This document shows positions 48,558 through 62,630 of a DNA stretch of 64,000 nucleotides, piece after piece. The position numbers and the translations under genes were made by a program. The DNA is from Tamarix chinensis (Eukaryota > Streptophyta > Magnoliopsida > Caryophyllales > Tamaricaceae): positions 78,214,245-78,278,244 of the forward strand of contig CM060175.1 in assembly GCA_030549775.1 (NCBI GenBank). The letters are read 5' to 3'. The notes beneath the pieces were generated by a model, which saw only the letters and a list, made by a program, of their open reading frames with translations, was not told the DNA's origin and did no database searches. The stretch's first letter is position 1. The number at the start of each line of letters is the position of its first letter.

Positions 48558-50779
48558 CATTTATAAATACCTGCACACTCCCCATGCGTACACCCCATCA
48601 CCTTGCATCTTCTTATCCTTTTCATCTTTACGTAACATTTAGATCAACCATTACCACCTTCACCTTGTAGCTATTTTCCTACCCTAAGCATCTCCTGCAA
48701 CCATCACCCTCACCTTGCAGCTGCACAATCATCATCACCTTCGTTGCACGCGATCATCCTCCATGTTCTTTTCTGCTCCCCAAAACACCATATTCACATG
48801 CACACATGACTATACACACACACACCCCCACCCACCCCATATTCTCCTCTTTTTCTCTTTGTTAGCCTCCAATCTATCCTTTCTGTGTTAGAAATCAATT
48901 ACCATAGCTCCACCATCTTCCTCCTTTCTTCCTTCTCCCTTTCTTCTTCTTCTTCTTCCTACTTCCTTCCTTGTTTTTAGCATCCACACCACCAATCCAC
49001 CACTGTGCACTACCTCGGCTACCACTCACTGCCATTTGGCCAATGGACCAACCACTAAGGCCACCCCAACCTTCCCCCTCACCGTTGTCTCTTTTCCCCT
49101 CCTTCTTCCTCTCACACATTACAACATTGTTGAGTGCACAACCAGTGCACTACCTGCTGCATAACTGTGCAACACTTAAAATCCCCTACTGCATAATCGT
49201 GTAATCCCTGCACGGTCTGACCATGTAAAAATTTTCCTCACATCCTAATTCTGCATGGTCATGAAACTTTGCATCGCTTGGCCATGCATTTTATTTTCTC
49301 TTGACCAGAAGCCGCACCGCCTGCCACACAACCGTGTAACCCCATTCCTTTAGCTGTGCATCCTTATGTTCACCCCCAAACCTCAACCAAACACCACCAA
49401 ACTTTTACCATATCTCCACCACTCATTCCCCTACACATCCACACATCTCAAGCTATCTTTTGACTATGGTTATACCTACTTTTACCCTCTTTACCTTGAT
49501 TTTTCCTTTGTTTTAACTCTTTGAGCCTAACCGTAGTTTTACTATTTTTTCATAGGTGGTTTTCTAGTAGCTTTGGAGGAAGAAGTCTAGGATTTTGCAT
49601 TCTTAGAGTCTGATGTCCTAGTTGGTAAGGATACTATTCAATTCTTAGGACTTTTGATGATGTTTTCTTGTATGGCTAAATGTGTCTTCCATGATATTGT
49701 TGTTGTATTATGCATCATATATTGATATTGACAATTTGTGCTGATAGGAATGTTATGTTGAAAGAAAATAAGAGTTGGTAAGAGATATCCTTATGTTATG
49801 ATTTGTGACAATAATCTCATATTTGTGAAAATGCATCTCATAGCATGGACTATGGGTTGAATGATGATAAGGTCATATTTGTGAAAATATATTTTAAGGT
49901 ATGAAATAAGGGTGGGATGATGATAATGCCATATTTGTGAAATTATATTTTGAGGTATGAAATATGGGTTGAATGATGAGAATGTCATATATGTGAATAT
50001 ATAACTTAAGGTATTAATTATGGATTGAATAATGATAATGTTATATTGGTGAAATTTATAACTTAAGGAATGAAATGTGGGTTGAGTGAGTTACGGTAAA
50101 TGGGATTAAGGTCTCTCATGAGTTATGATGATGAATGAGGACTTGGAAAAATAATATGTATGGAAGGTATAATATTTTATGAAATAAAGGTGTTAATTGT
50201 GCTAAAAGGGTAACTTGGTCATTATGGGATACTAAGGAAGTTTGGTAATTTATGTGTTAGGAAACTAACATTATAACAATAATAACTTGAGTAATTCATG
50301 GGAATATTATCATTATTTAGGGTTTGTAAAATGTTAATGGTAAATTTGGGGCAAGCCATCTTGAGATGTTAATATTATTATTATTATTCCATCTTTAGGG
50401 TTTAGAGGTTATCTATTGGAATTAGAAATAATGAACATTTCATATGAAGGGTTATGACAATTTTATGGGATTTAGACTTGGATAATTTAGTATGGGATAT
50501 ATATACATTAGGATGAGATTACTAAATCAAACTCATGGAAATTAGGTTGTGATTTTTGGGTGTGATACTAATGATGGAATTTGGGAGATGTTATAATATA
50601 ATGTGAGTGGGAAAACCAACATGGGAGAATGAATACTAAAGGAAGTGTAAATAGATTTTGACAGGACTTAAGGGTTTGGATCTATATTACATGCATACTG
50701 TTTATTGTGTTCTATTCTTGAGAATCAACCATTAAATAAGATGCTAATCACTTAAAGTGAAATAGCACGTGAGTAGGGC

Positions 50780-51270
50780 CATGGGATTATTTTCTGTATA
50801 TATGTTTTACTATTCTACCGGGCAGAATAGTGCCTTGGGAGCGTTCTGCCCCGAGATCATGTTATTAATCTCCGTTCTACTAAAAAGAATAGTGGCTTTG
50901 GTGTGTTGTTCCCGAGAAGTTTCAAACCATTCCACCGATTGAGAATAGTGGGGTGCCTAGTCATCGTGAAATAAAACATACCTTGACAACCCACGGAAAA
51001 TATACTAATGATTTAAAGTGGAAGAATGTGTAAGTCAGGACCATAGTGATTTATTCCTATTTCACCGGGTAAAATAGTGGCTCAAGAGTGTTTTTTCTCG
51101 AGGAGATGATTTATTCTTGTTCCACCGGATAGAATAGTGGCTCAGGAGCGTTTTGCCGCGATAAGATGTTATCACCTCCGTTCCACTGGAAATAATAGTG
51201 GCTCGGGCTTGTTCTTCCCAAGAAGTTTCAGATCGTTCCACCGGTTTAAGAATAGTGGGGTTCCTGCACT
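50780..51270 (-). repeat. S-family tandem repeat in S9 (reverse)
   Basis: Segments GTTCCACCGG and AGAATAGTGG alternate with TCGGG or CCCGAG links in two larger units, the reverse complement of the S4 arrangement. It is among the better-preserved copies. Confidence 0.8.
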
Positions 51271-52388
51271 TATTGTACATAAAAGAATAAAAATGGACTA
51301 TACTTAATTAAAGGATCTGGATCATATTATGCCTTATGAGATGATCATTTACTTGGTTGTATTCCTTTATCATTTAATATAAAATGCTGCACTATTTGTA
51401 TTCCTATTTTCAATAATATTGTTCTCATGCTCAGTACATAGCGTACTGATCACCTGTTTTATGAGTGCTGCTCATTCCCACGAGCAGAAGGCCCTGGATC
51501 TTTTGTGTAGGTTTCAAAGGATCAAGTAAATGACTTTGCGGCCTATGACACCTTATGTGGGGATGAGTGTCTCCATTTATGTCAGGGTCGAGTGAAGAGT
51601 ATCTGGTATGCGGGTTATGTATTAAACTAGATACCCCTTTTTGGATTCTTGATCTGCGGTATCCCCTTTTTGTATTTTGGTATTGTAAACTCGGAGTAAT
51701 ACTCCAAACTCAGTATTTTAATTATAAATGCACTTTTGATTATGATTTCGTTGTATCACTTTGAAACTTTTAGCCTTGTGATTGATGTAAGGAAAGTTGC
51801 ATAAACCAGAATTATGTCGATCACAACGATAACCCCCACTATTTTTACTCAGTTATTTCCACTGCAAACGAAAATTTTCAGTAGTAAAAATTGGGGTGTT
51901 ATAATAATCTCGTAGACAACATCTTGTTATTTTCTTAAAGATTATCAAGTTTAGAAACCTTGATGAAAGTATTTAAGAGTATTTATTTTTCTTAGAGATT
52001 GATGTGACTTAGGTAAGGTAATACACCTAATTATAATAAGTACTTGTGTTGCTATGTGTTATTTAAATTAAAATCACATGTTAGCATGTTTCATTTTGGT
52101 AAAGTAAGATTGATTATATAAGCTTGTTCTTCATATAATTATATGATTTCATATAAAGGTGTAATTTTATGATTTTATGTGAAAATCATGTTAGGTCATG
52201 CTACAATTAATCCTAAAATTTCAAGCATGATAATATGTTTAGTAAATTTTTTAAGCATGTATTTAATCATTTTTATTATATAATTAATTAACATTAGAAA
52301 TCTCGGGTTGTGGATTAAAGTTTGAGGGTTTTCATCCCTTTAGATTTTTTTGGAGGATTTGTGTGAGTTATTTTGAGTAAACTACATC

Positions 52389-55300
52389 TGTAACACCTCC
52401 AATTTTAGGACTTAAAAATTTTTGTTTAAATTTTTAAGCATGGGAGCTAAAACAATAAAAATGTAGGGTATTACTACCACACTCGGTACAAGTTTAGTTT
52501 TCTCTACTATTCTTATACTAAGTGTTAAGGCTAAAATCATCACTGCTCAAATTAGTAACACGATTACAAGATTCATACTAGAGATAATAACCAAATTTAT
52601 ATTGTTTGTAAATGAGTAATATCGGTGGTTATAAAACTCAAATAAAGGAGAAAGTACAGAAGGACATAAGAGTCCAAATATAACTGAAATCAAATATACC
52701 AAAAAGGATACTAGATAGTCATGCTCTCAATCTATACTACTAGCTTGCGAGTCTACGACTGAACTCATAAGTTGAGCTACAAAGATTAATTCCCATTGAA
52801 TAGGTAGGGGCCTACAAAGGGAACCCCTTTATACAAAGGTATTGAGTAACCGATTATACCAAGTCAATATGAAATATAGCATGTAACACATATAATCCAT
52901 TATAACAATACATGATATAAAACCTCAAATTATACATGTAAAGATTGAAATACGTTAAACATATCAGATAACTGAATACCAAAAAGGCTACATACTATTC
53001 ATGCTTATTCATCTAGAACCGAACATCTAAGGGATAATCTTTGAAGTGTAATTAGAAATAACATCAACCCAATGCCATAACAATAGAAATTGTCACGTAT
53101 CTCATTATCAATATCAGTAAATCCCATAACATCACAGATAGGCTCACAAACACAAGACCAATAAAAACCCACAATATCACCGGTAGGCACAAAGACCGCC
53201 ACAGAATCACAAGTAGGCATAAGAGCTACTACTAAACTATAGGTAGGTACATAGGCTGCTATTGAATACAGGTAGGTACGAAGGCTATTACTGAACTAAT
53301 ACAATAATCTAATCAAAATCATTTTTATTTTTATTTACTTGAGGGGAGATCATATCAACGTAGAGACATTAAGGTACTCTGGTCATAATGGTGCCTAAGG
53401 CAATACAATATTTTACCTACTATCAACCCAAAGATACTCAGGTACTCTAGTCGCACTGGGACATAAATGTAGCATAGTACTTTACCAATAAGGACACCAA
53501 ATTCATAAATATAAATACCCTCTATAAGTCCACAGAGCTAAATAGTGTAAGATATAGGGCCTAACTAGGATACTAAGGCACATTAGCAAAAATCCATAAC
53601 CAACTATAGGCTAAACTACGTCTTTAGGGTAGAGACCCCTAAATAGCCACCATTCATGATCTCGATGTATTTCACTTTAAGTATTAGTAATTTAATAAGG
53701 TGACCACGAAGTCACAATCAATCACATACATCCAAAATTTCATACTCATTTCTCATTTATTCAAGATAGATTAAATAAGGTCAATACCATGGTCAATATT
53801 GAAAATATACTAAGGCCATCATAGGCTCAATTATTCATATTTCAGCGTATTAGGCCAAAAATGACCAAAATTCTCTTAAGGCCAAAATTTTCCAATTATC
53901 ATCTATTTTTAATACTAAATCTATTTTATTTATTAATTTTTCATGAAAATAATGAAACTATCATAATTACATTAATTATCATGTAAATACATTATCAGCG
54001 ATGTTAATTGAATATCTAACCCTTATACATGATTTTGCACACAAAAACTCTAGCATGTGTATCTAATCGATCTAAAATCACATAATCTTATGCTTAATGA
54101 TATAATACACATTAGACATGCTTGTTAGGATAAATATCATTATATACTTCAAATGATCAAAATTTTCCTAGGACACACAACAATAATAATTTATACCACA
54201 AAATTTTCTAAGCATGCCCAATCTATTATTTTACACATATATGTCATACATAATCATAAAAATTATTTTTGACATACTTTCATACCCAAAATTTTTTACA
54301 TTAGATAATATGCTCATTTTTTTGGTTTTCATGTAAATAATACTAAGCATATAATTATAATGTAGTGAATAATACTTAACATATTTTCTACATAAAAATC
54401 CTAATGTGCTATAATGTAATATTCAACATTTTAATAAAGTATAAGAGTTACCTAATTTTTAGAAAAATACAAATAATTGGTATCCTACTAAAATTATTTA
54501 AGCCCCACTAATCAAAATTTTTACTTAAAAATAATACCACATTAATTATATTAATATATAAAAATAAAATTAATAATTTATATTAAAATATTTATTAACC
54601 AAAGTTATCAAAGTACCCTTACTACTAAAAATTGGTACCAAACTTTATGAAGGAAAATATTCTTCATGCTACGTGGGCAATATGAGCTTGGGTGCATGAA
54701 AAGGGTTTGTCCTAGGTGTTTGCGGTGCATGGGTTGTAGTGGTGGTGAAGATGGTTGTGAGAGGTGAAAGAGAAGGTTGTTAGCCTGGTTGTTTAGCAAG
54801 TGTAAGATGATGGCTGCGAGGTGGGATGAGTTTGGAGATGAGGTGATGGGTGGTGTAAGAGAAGTAAGGTGCGGTAGAGGGAAGGAGAAGGGAGATGAAG
54901 AGGAATAAAAGAAGGAGGGTTGGTGATGGTGATGGTGATGGTGATGGTGGTGATTTGCGAATGGTGGTGAGGGTGATGTAGAGGAGGAAGCACAAGGAGA
55001 GGCTGGTGAATGGGCTATGTTTGGGTGTAGAGGTCGTTAAGGGAGAGGGTGTATGAGAGGAGAGGAGGAAGGATGATGAGAAATTTTGAGGTGATGATTG
55101 ACAAATAAGAAGCAAATAATGAATAAGAGGTGGGTTGTGTAAGTATGAGAAAGCACACATAGTTGGGGTGTGCGGCTAGGGCACAGTTGTGTGATAGAAT
55201 CAAATTAACCATACCAGGAGAAATATGAGGAGAAGAAAGAAGAAGAAGAAGAGCAATGATACTAAAGATGGTTGGAGGTGGATGGTGAGTGATGATCGGG

Positions 55301-55868
55301 GCTGGTTGGTGGTGGTTGTGGATGATGATGGTGAGGGTAGCTTTGTGTGAAGCCAAATAGGGATGAGTAGGGGTGTAGGGGAGACAATAAGGGTTTACAT
55401 TAGGAATATACAGGGGGATGGATGCTGAGCATGGTTTGCTGGGAAGAACACACGAAATAAAATAGAGGGATTAAAGTTTTTATATGTACACATGTAGGTT
55501 GGAAGTGATGGAGTATGGCTCGACATAGGTAATATGATGGTGATGGGGTTATATCTAATGGTTTTGATAGACGAGGGTAAGGGTAAGTTGCGTAAGGTAA
55601 GGGTGGTAGGGATATGATAGAAATTAATTTATTTAGTTTTGTTAGGTTAGAGTAATAGTTAGAGAAAATAATTTGAAAAAATAAACTGGTTTAGGATAGG
55701 TTTATTAAGAGGAAAAAAGGTAAAATAATCATAAGAATATTTAAGAAATTATTCAAGTTATGGCTCAAGGGTTATTAATAAAATAATTAGGCCAATGTGT
55801 AAGGGTTAATTTTTGAATAAAAGGATAAACACCTAGAAGCAAATGTTACAAAGTTTTGGAGTGTTATA
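52389..55868 (+). mobile_element. Solo LTR S10 (3480 bp), nested in S6
   Basis: Starts TGTAACACCTCC and ends GGAGTGTTATA, with flanks ACATC / AAATC (4 of 5). It aligns with S2 through the first kilobase. Its tandem-repeat zone (53340-53660) is strongly diverged, and the 3' third is purine-rich with GGT/GAT and GAA repeats. The ORFs at 54780-55356 lie in that low-complexity zone on the opposite strand and are not genes. Confidence 0.85.
54919..54956. repeat. (GATGGT)n tract in S10
   Basis: About six GGTGAT / GATGGT units, low complexity, in the purine-rich end of S10. Confidence 0.85.
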
Positions 55869-56745
55869 AAATCTTTAGGTATTAATTATGTGTGGGAGAA
55901 TATGTATGAAAAGGGTGAAGTTTTAGTGAGTGTTGATTTTTATTTAATTTTTGTTAGAATCAGCCATAAGGGTATTTTAGTCAATTTGGTGAAATTTTGT
56001 GGAATCTAAGAGTACCATTGTAATTATTGAGAATTTTTCCCTAAATTTTGATTATAATGTGCTTTTTTTTAACAAGGTGGGTTAAGTAATAGTTATAAGA
56101 AGTTTTTAAGTGTTTAGGTGGAATCAAGATAAAATAGTCATTTTAGGTGAATTCTAAAAAATTGAGGTTGTATGTGTGTTATTTAGGTTAAACTATGATT
56201 AGTGTGGATTGTGTATATTTAGGCTCATTAGGATTTCCACAAGTGGTAATTCAATATAAACATAACTTAAAATGGACTTAGTAATCCTAGGGGTATAATT
56301 GGTATTTTATGAGCAAAATGTTAGAGTTATAAACTTTATTTTTGGGTACGATACTTAATATGATATGTTTGAGTGTTGTGTTAAGTTTGTTGAGTCTTAT
56401 AAGTGAAGTTATGAGTTGATTGGGAATTAAAGTTACATAAGGGCATTATGGTAGTTTCATGAATGTAATATCTTCAATTATCCTTGTTTGTTTCCTTTAT
56501 GCCTTATTATTATCTGATGTATTTTTGTGGCATGATTGATTTAGTTAACTATGGTGCAATTCTAAGTATTTGAATAATACATAATTGTTGGTATAAATTT
56601 AGTAGTCACTGATAATTGTTATTTCATGTGTTAAGTGGAAGTGTTATTAATAAGAGTAATAAAGTGATATTTGATAAGTATGGAGTATGAACCATGTTGG
56701 TCATACTAATTAAAATGACATGAATAATTAAAGTGGAAGATCACG

Positions 56746-59700
56746 TGTTTAACTCCCTAAAGTTTATTACCAATATTTTTTTAATTTTGTGGAAGCTAAA
56801 TATAAAATAATTGGGTATTACCTCTATAATTAATATGAGTTTGATTTTTGTACCCCGTTTCATATCAAATGCAAGACAAAAACGTTAACAAGTGAAAAGA
56901 GAAATTTTGTAAGAACATATAAAATTTTATAGATAAACTCTAAGTACAATAAATTTTGAAATATAACAAAAGGAAACCATGTATCAAAGAGTTTATAAGG
57001 TATTTAAACAAAAACTCTAGCTATAGGGTAACTAAACTCTATGTCTAACCTAACAATTACAATCACTCCTCCCTAAGAAGTGCATTGGACTCATAAAAGT
57101 CCTCAAGATGGTCATCAAATACCTGCAAGTCAACAACTAGGTTGTCTACTAGTGAGAATGAGAGAATTCATGAAAAAGATGGCAAATACTAGCATATTGA
57201 TTAAGGTAACAAATACATATCACTAGGTTAAATCACAATGAGAGGAAGTTATACATGCACACTGCTCATGATATAATATGATCTAAGATACCTTATCAAA
57301 TATCTATAATAAGGTGATCATATGATTCTATTTCATCAACATATTGAGGCTAAGGAACCATTAGTAACAATACTCTCCCCTTTTTCCCATAGATGGGAGA
57401 AAGATAGTCAATCTCACAGATACTCTCACATATAGCGTAAAACACACCTTTGCCACTAGTAAACTTGTAATCCTTAAATACACATATCCTCTAGTTCTAA
57501 TAGAAATAGATAATTATTTCAATAATTCAAATACTTGGTCTTGACTTATGTGCTCATCTAATTTAATTATTAATGTCTTATTAGTACTTTAATCAAAACT
57601 TAACACATAACAAATGTTTTACTTGAGTTACTTAAAGACAATGTAATTCCACTTTTATTGTCATTGACTTGTTATGAGGTAAGTCACTTATCAACTTATT
57701 ACAAAGATCACAAAGTTATCATGAATTTATTACCAACACTTGTATTTATTTAATAAATGTACTAAGGTTAATCAAATTAAACATGTCATAACCACATGAA
57801 GAAAAGATAATGCATAAGGTTAACCAATAAGCACAAAGTAATATTACACGAGGGAAAATACTACAATGTCCTTATAAAAATCTCACAACTAACTCATAAC
57901 TTCACCCATACAAATTTCCAATTTACCAAATTTACCACACTACCCCAATATATTATTAAAAATACCGTATCTAAAAAGCATTTTCTAACTCCACTATTTT
58001 ACATATAAAATACCGATGATAGCCTTTTAGTTACTATTTTAAATTTAATCCATTTTTCATGAAACCATACCTTAAGCTATTAATAATTTATCAAAACACT
58101 TTATATATCATACTTATCATATTTTAGCCCATGTAATACTTATACCACACTAAAATTTCATATTTAACCCAAAAGGACCAAAATGCTCTTAGTTTACCCA
58201 AACACCTCTAAATTTATTATTTTTATAACTTAGGTCATAATCATCCAAATTATAACATATTATATATCAAATATATTGTAAGGACCTACAGGAATACAAT
58301 GAAAAACTTATTTTCCTAAAAAAACTCATAGAGAGACAATTTACTCATAAAGTTGAGACTATTACATAACCCACAATTTACTAATTTTACACACAAACAC
58401 CCTTATATTATGAGCATCTCAAAATTATATTAAGCTTTAATTAAAAAAAATCCACAAAATCTCAAAGGCTATAAGGCCGATGCTACCCCCAAGCTTAAAA
58501 CCTCCCAAAATTTGCAACCTCAGCATATTATACCAATCACCATACCTAACACATGGCTAATTATATTCATCCATGGACAAAGTAATATAACATAATATAC
58601 TATCATGCCTAAGATTTTATAGCAAAGCCTAGCAAGGCATAAAAATTAGATATTTTACATAAGATCAAAAAAAAATATAAAAATCATGGATTTACCATTA
58701 TATATATGAAAAAAGAGCAAAGGTAAAGCCTAAGCATGATTTATAGCATAGACATGATAACATGGAAAAATTCATAAAAAATAAAACATACCCACACCAA
58801 GCCCTAATCTAAATAAATATATTCATTACCATAATTACTTCGGTCTCTAATCACAAAATACTCCTAACACCTTCTTCTACCCTTTAATCACCTAAAACAA
58901 AATATAATAATTCGATAAGTGGAAATTAGCAAGTATTGTAATAAAATAGAAAATTTAAAAGTAACAAGAACAACCCTCAAAGTTTTCAAAAGTGGTGCTT
59001 AAATAATCTTGATCAAACATTCGTCCTTGTATGAACTTAACTCTCTTTTGATTAAAATAAACACTAAAGAGTTAATATTCAATATTTTAGAAGTTAAAAG
59101 ATGCAAGAAATGGAGAGGGAGGCTTGACACCAAGGTATAAAAGAACAATCCAACAAACACAAGAAGAGAGAAAAGAGGAAATAAGAGAGAGCAAAGTTGA
59201 AGTGAAAAAAATTAGCTAAGTATAGAATGATCAACCAAAGCGAAATCCCCCCTCATGGTGGTTGACCAAGGTAGGAGGGACATGTAGAAGTCATCTAAGA
59301 GAGGTTTATTGAAAGCAAGAGTAATGATTGACATAGTTGAGAGAGTGTAAGATAGTTGTGGATGGTGATGGAGGTGATTATGGATGATGATAGAGGTGAT
59401 TATGGATAGAGTTTTGGTTGAATGACCAAAGACAATATGGGATATGATCATGAGGTATAATAAGGTTATAATTTTGAATCCCTCATGTCTAAGAAAGTTA
59501 TAAATGATTAATAATGGTTTAGGTAAGGTAGAAAGTCTAATAAATGGTTAAAATAGGGAAAATAATCAAATAGTTCCCAAAAATCATAAGAAATTAGGAA
59601 AAGGTGATTAATTTATTTAATAACCAATATATATATAAATATTGGGAATAATAATTTATTTAAAGTAAAAATAAATTAATAAAATCAAGAATGGTGAAAA

Positions 59701-59951
59701 TCACCTAGTTCTAGTTAGCTAAAATTGGCTGGGGGTTGACTGCTTTATGCCCTGGACAATAGGGTTTGGAGCTCTACTGGTTAGTCGATCACCAATTGGT
59801 GGAATTCAAAACTAGGGTATGAAGGTTAGAAGGATAAAAATAAGGGTTTGAGAGGTATGGCTAGAGTATCCACACAATGTTTAATGATTAGAAAATAGAT
59901 TAGAAGATTAATCATCTAAGAGTTAGGATTAGAAAATTTTGGGCTATTACA
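56746..59951 (+). mobile_element. Solo LTR S11 (3206 bp), nested in S6
   Basis: Starts TGTTTAACTCCCT and ends GGGCTATTACA. The start aligns with S1 and S7 (TTATTACCA, GTGGAAGCTAAA, GGGTATTACC, ATATGAGTTTG). The flanks TCACG / TGATG match at only 3 of 5. The surrounding S6 sequence (GATCACG then TGAGTTAGGACC) reads like the uninterrupted site in S9 around 50768 (GCACGTGAGTAGGGCC), which supports the boundaries. Confidence 0.75.
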
Positions 59952-60811
59952 TGATGAGTTAGGACCATTAAACCAATTATGTTTACTTATTTTTCTAGGT
60001 TGTTGTAATATCCATGGTTCCTGATTGTTGTGATAACTAGATGACCTTTGATCTAAACTATATTATCCATTCCACTGGCTTATAGGGGTACTTATAAATA
60101 AGGATTTTGCGTCTAATTTGTGGTTACTATATATTAATAATGGATCCCAAGTGAGTTGTGCCCCAGAAGGGTCATTGTGTCATAATATCATTCCATTAGT
60201 GAGAAATAGTGGGGGTCCCTGGACACATGTGACTAAGTAATTGAAATTGTACGATCCCCTAATTATGAATTCTATTACCGTTTTCTCTAAGTTTTATCGT
60301 ATCATGAGTAGTATATGCGTGTATAATATCTATCTGTTTTATGATTCATATGTACCATTCATGACTAAATCTATTAATGTGATTATTATCTTACTTAGTA
60401 CGTAAGTATTGACATGTCCATTTTATGAGCACCTACTTATTCCCATGAACAGATATAACATTATCTAGCAAATAATTGTTGATGTGATGCATACGGTGAG
60501 CGTTTATCTAAGTGGATAATAGTGTATGATCGTCCAGATCTCTTCTTTGGACTTCTTGGCTTATGTTTTTCCCCCTATCCTCATCTCTTCTCTCTTATTT
60601 TATAATCTTGTATCGTTATGAGATTGCTTTCCACACCTGATTACTAGACACGACTTACTTTTTAGCCATTTACTTGATATATTTTAGGTATAGGAAGTGC
60701 ATTTTCTATGTTGGATGTGGTATAACACACTCCGATTTTATATTTGCCTCCTATAAAACCTATTTTAAAGGAAACAAATTCAGCTCATGAAAATGAGGGT
60801 GTTGTAATATC

Positions 60812-61160
60812 ATCCATCATGGTTGAGACATACACCTCAACATTTTACAAGAGGTAGGATATCAACATGCTTTTAGAGTTAGATTGCAAGCCTCTTGCTA
60901 GATTGCAAGCCTCTTGTGATGCTTAATAACCAAGATGACCCTTCAATGAATCGCCTAACTATTAGGGAACTTGGAATGCTTCTTGTTTCTTAGGATAATT
61001 TCTTTGTTTGACATTGCCCAAGGAAAATCAATCATGTTGCCCATAAGCTTAACAAGTTTGGAGTTTTTCTATGTCAAATGACCTTTGAAACCATACCTAT
61101 CCGAATTATATATATGATTCGATTGCATATGATATAGCTAATGAATGAATTTCCCTTTTA
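60812..61160 (+). pseudogene. LINE RNase H-like (RVT_3) remnant, continuation after S6
   Basis: SSIMVETYTSTFYKR, then LLELDCKPLA and, after frame changes, DNFFV, HCPRKINHVAHKLNKFGV and FLCQMTFETIPI. HCPR..N.VAH.L.KF is the hallmark of the C-terminal part of the RVT_3 RNase H-like domain. It completes the domain begun at 25930-26078. A short direct duplication (ATTGCAAGCCTCTTG at about 60886 and again at 60901) lies inside. Several stops are present. Confidence 0.7.
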
Positions 61161-62140
61161 TGACGAGGGACCATTTCCCATAAAAAAAACATTCAAGCTT
61201 TACCCAACATGTTACCTGCCCACGTTTATCATCCGTCAAGAAAATTAATACATGAGATTCAAACAAGTATGGATGACATGATAGGCAATACCACGATCAC
61301 CTATGCCACATCTTGTTCCCAAATACCAATCCATATATCAGTTTTCTTTACTTGCCCTCATCTATCATAAATGTTCACATAGTTCAAATGATGAAATATC
61401 TTATTTATTTAATAACAAATAAAAAATATAATTTTGTGAGAATTTACCTTTTTCAATAAATATCTACTTAAAATTTTTTTAATTTACATTTTCTGTTATT
61501 AATAAAGTCAACACATTCTATTTATCATATTTTGAAGAAATTACTACCCATATAATCCGTCACTATTTATATATCTATGTTCTATACATTCCTGATTAAT
61601 GATGATTCTAATAAATTACAATACCTCACCATTACTTAAAACTCAAAATTTGTTATGTATATAACTTTATTGACCATACCAACTTAAAATGATAGATATG
61701 AAAATTATTAATAAAATTTTAAATGATTATGCTGCTATGGAAAGATACTCCCTGTGTCACATCATCTTCCAATACTAATTTATAGATAACGGAGGACAAT
61801 AAAGAATATAACTATAAACTTAATAACTTGGCATTATAGTTATCATTATTTTGGCTAATTTTTAATGCTAATGATTTTTTAAACCATCATACATCATGTG
61901 GGAGGGATATAGTATAATTTTTAACTGCTCGGTTGCTAGTTTATCAAAATTCATAGTAAATCCTTTTTCACTAATTAAGAAATATCAAATATAAATTTCT
62001 AAATATTAATTATATTATCTTCTTAGTTTATTTTCGACGTACTCTATGAATCTGGAGGAGGGGATCTTTCATGACGGACATATGGCCTTTCCCGACTTCT
62101 TCAATCAGAATTTGAAATATAGTATATTTTCTTTACAAAT
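61161..62140. other. AT-rich stretch, nothing recognised
   Basis: No coding signal above chance, no clear repeat ends and no poly(A) tail that would mark the end of the LINE remnant. Confidence 0.4.
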
Positions 62141-62198
62141 TATTTTTGGTAAGTAAGTAATTTTATTACTACCAAAATGGAAATATGTACAAGATAGA

Positions 62199-62630
62199 CT
62201 AGACCACCAAGGAATCTATACAATTTTTCCAGGGGTCGTACTTGTTGCCATAATGAGCAGCAAATATTCTACTAGAAGCCTCGAAACAAATAGACTTAAG
62301 CAGTTCATGAGGATGACTAGAAATGTTCCTGAAAATTCTATTATTCCTCTCACGCCAAACTAAGCTAGTAAAAGTAACAAATAAATCTCTACGTACATCC
62401 TTCTTCTTTTTGCACTGTTTTGTGTTTTTAGCTAGAACCTTTAGTTCTGATTCCCATGTTCGGGCATGGTCTCTTCTTTGAAATGAGGTTCTGATTTTCA
62501 TCCAGATGCTGTGGCTATTTGGGAATTTAAACATTAGATGCTCAATATCCTCCACCTGCCTTGTTCTGCAAAGAGTGCATTCAGTATCTTCAACAAGGTC
62601 CAGTTGTTTCAATCTTACTTTGGTCATCAA
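62199..62630 (-). pseudogene. LINE zf-RVT domain and C-terminal tail
   Basis: RLKQLDLVEDTECTLC, then VEDIEHLMFKFPNSHSIW, then VWRERNNRIFRN. This is the reverse-transcriptase zinc-binding domain, C-x2-C...H...C, but the last cysteine is phenylalanine (MFKF for the usual FxC). The final 60 residues (LLKSICFEASSR) are the usual C-terminal tail. The 143-codon frame is otherwise open and ends at the natural stop. Confidence 0.88.

Larger units (their letters stand above)
48143..51903 (-). mobile_element. Solo LTR S9 (3761 bp, reverse), nested in S6
   Basis: The left end TATAATACTCTG (TG mutated to TA) and right end GGGGTGTTATA are family ends, and the 5-bp duplications ATAAT at 48138-48142 and 51904-51908 are identical. 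Its left part, read on the minus strand, aligns with the 3' end of S1 (an ATTAGG...TAATGATGC stretch and a TAAGCAAAT stretch). It carries the tandem repeat at 50780-51270 and a (TTC)n tract. Confidence 0.92.
26079..60806 (-). mobile_element. LTR S6 (reverse), split by S7, S9, S10 and S11
   Basis: The left end TGTAACATTCC (26079) and right end GAGGGTGTTGTA (to 60806) have the family form in reverse. The flanks are ATATA / ATATC (4 of 5). Its pieces are 26079-26799, 47993-48142, 51909-52388, 55874-56745 and 59957-60806, together about 3.07 kb, a normal size for the family. The LINE coding sequence on its left continues on its right, which independently supports the two ends belonging together. 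Confidence 0.75.

Noticed and set aside
54780..55356. Ser/Thr/His-rich ORFs of up to 126 codons on the minus strand
   Set aside because: They run through GGT/GAT and GAA repeats in the 3' third of S10 and have no domain or codon signal.
7894..60806. Interpretation of S1-S11 as DNA transposons with terminal inverted repeats
   Set aside because: 5-bp duplications and TG...CA ends fit LTRs better than any common plant DNA transposon superfamily. The long end inversions are noted as a finding instead.
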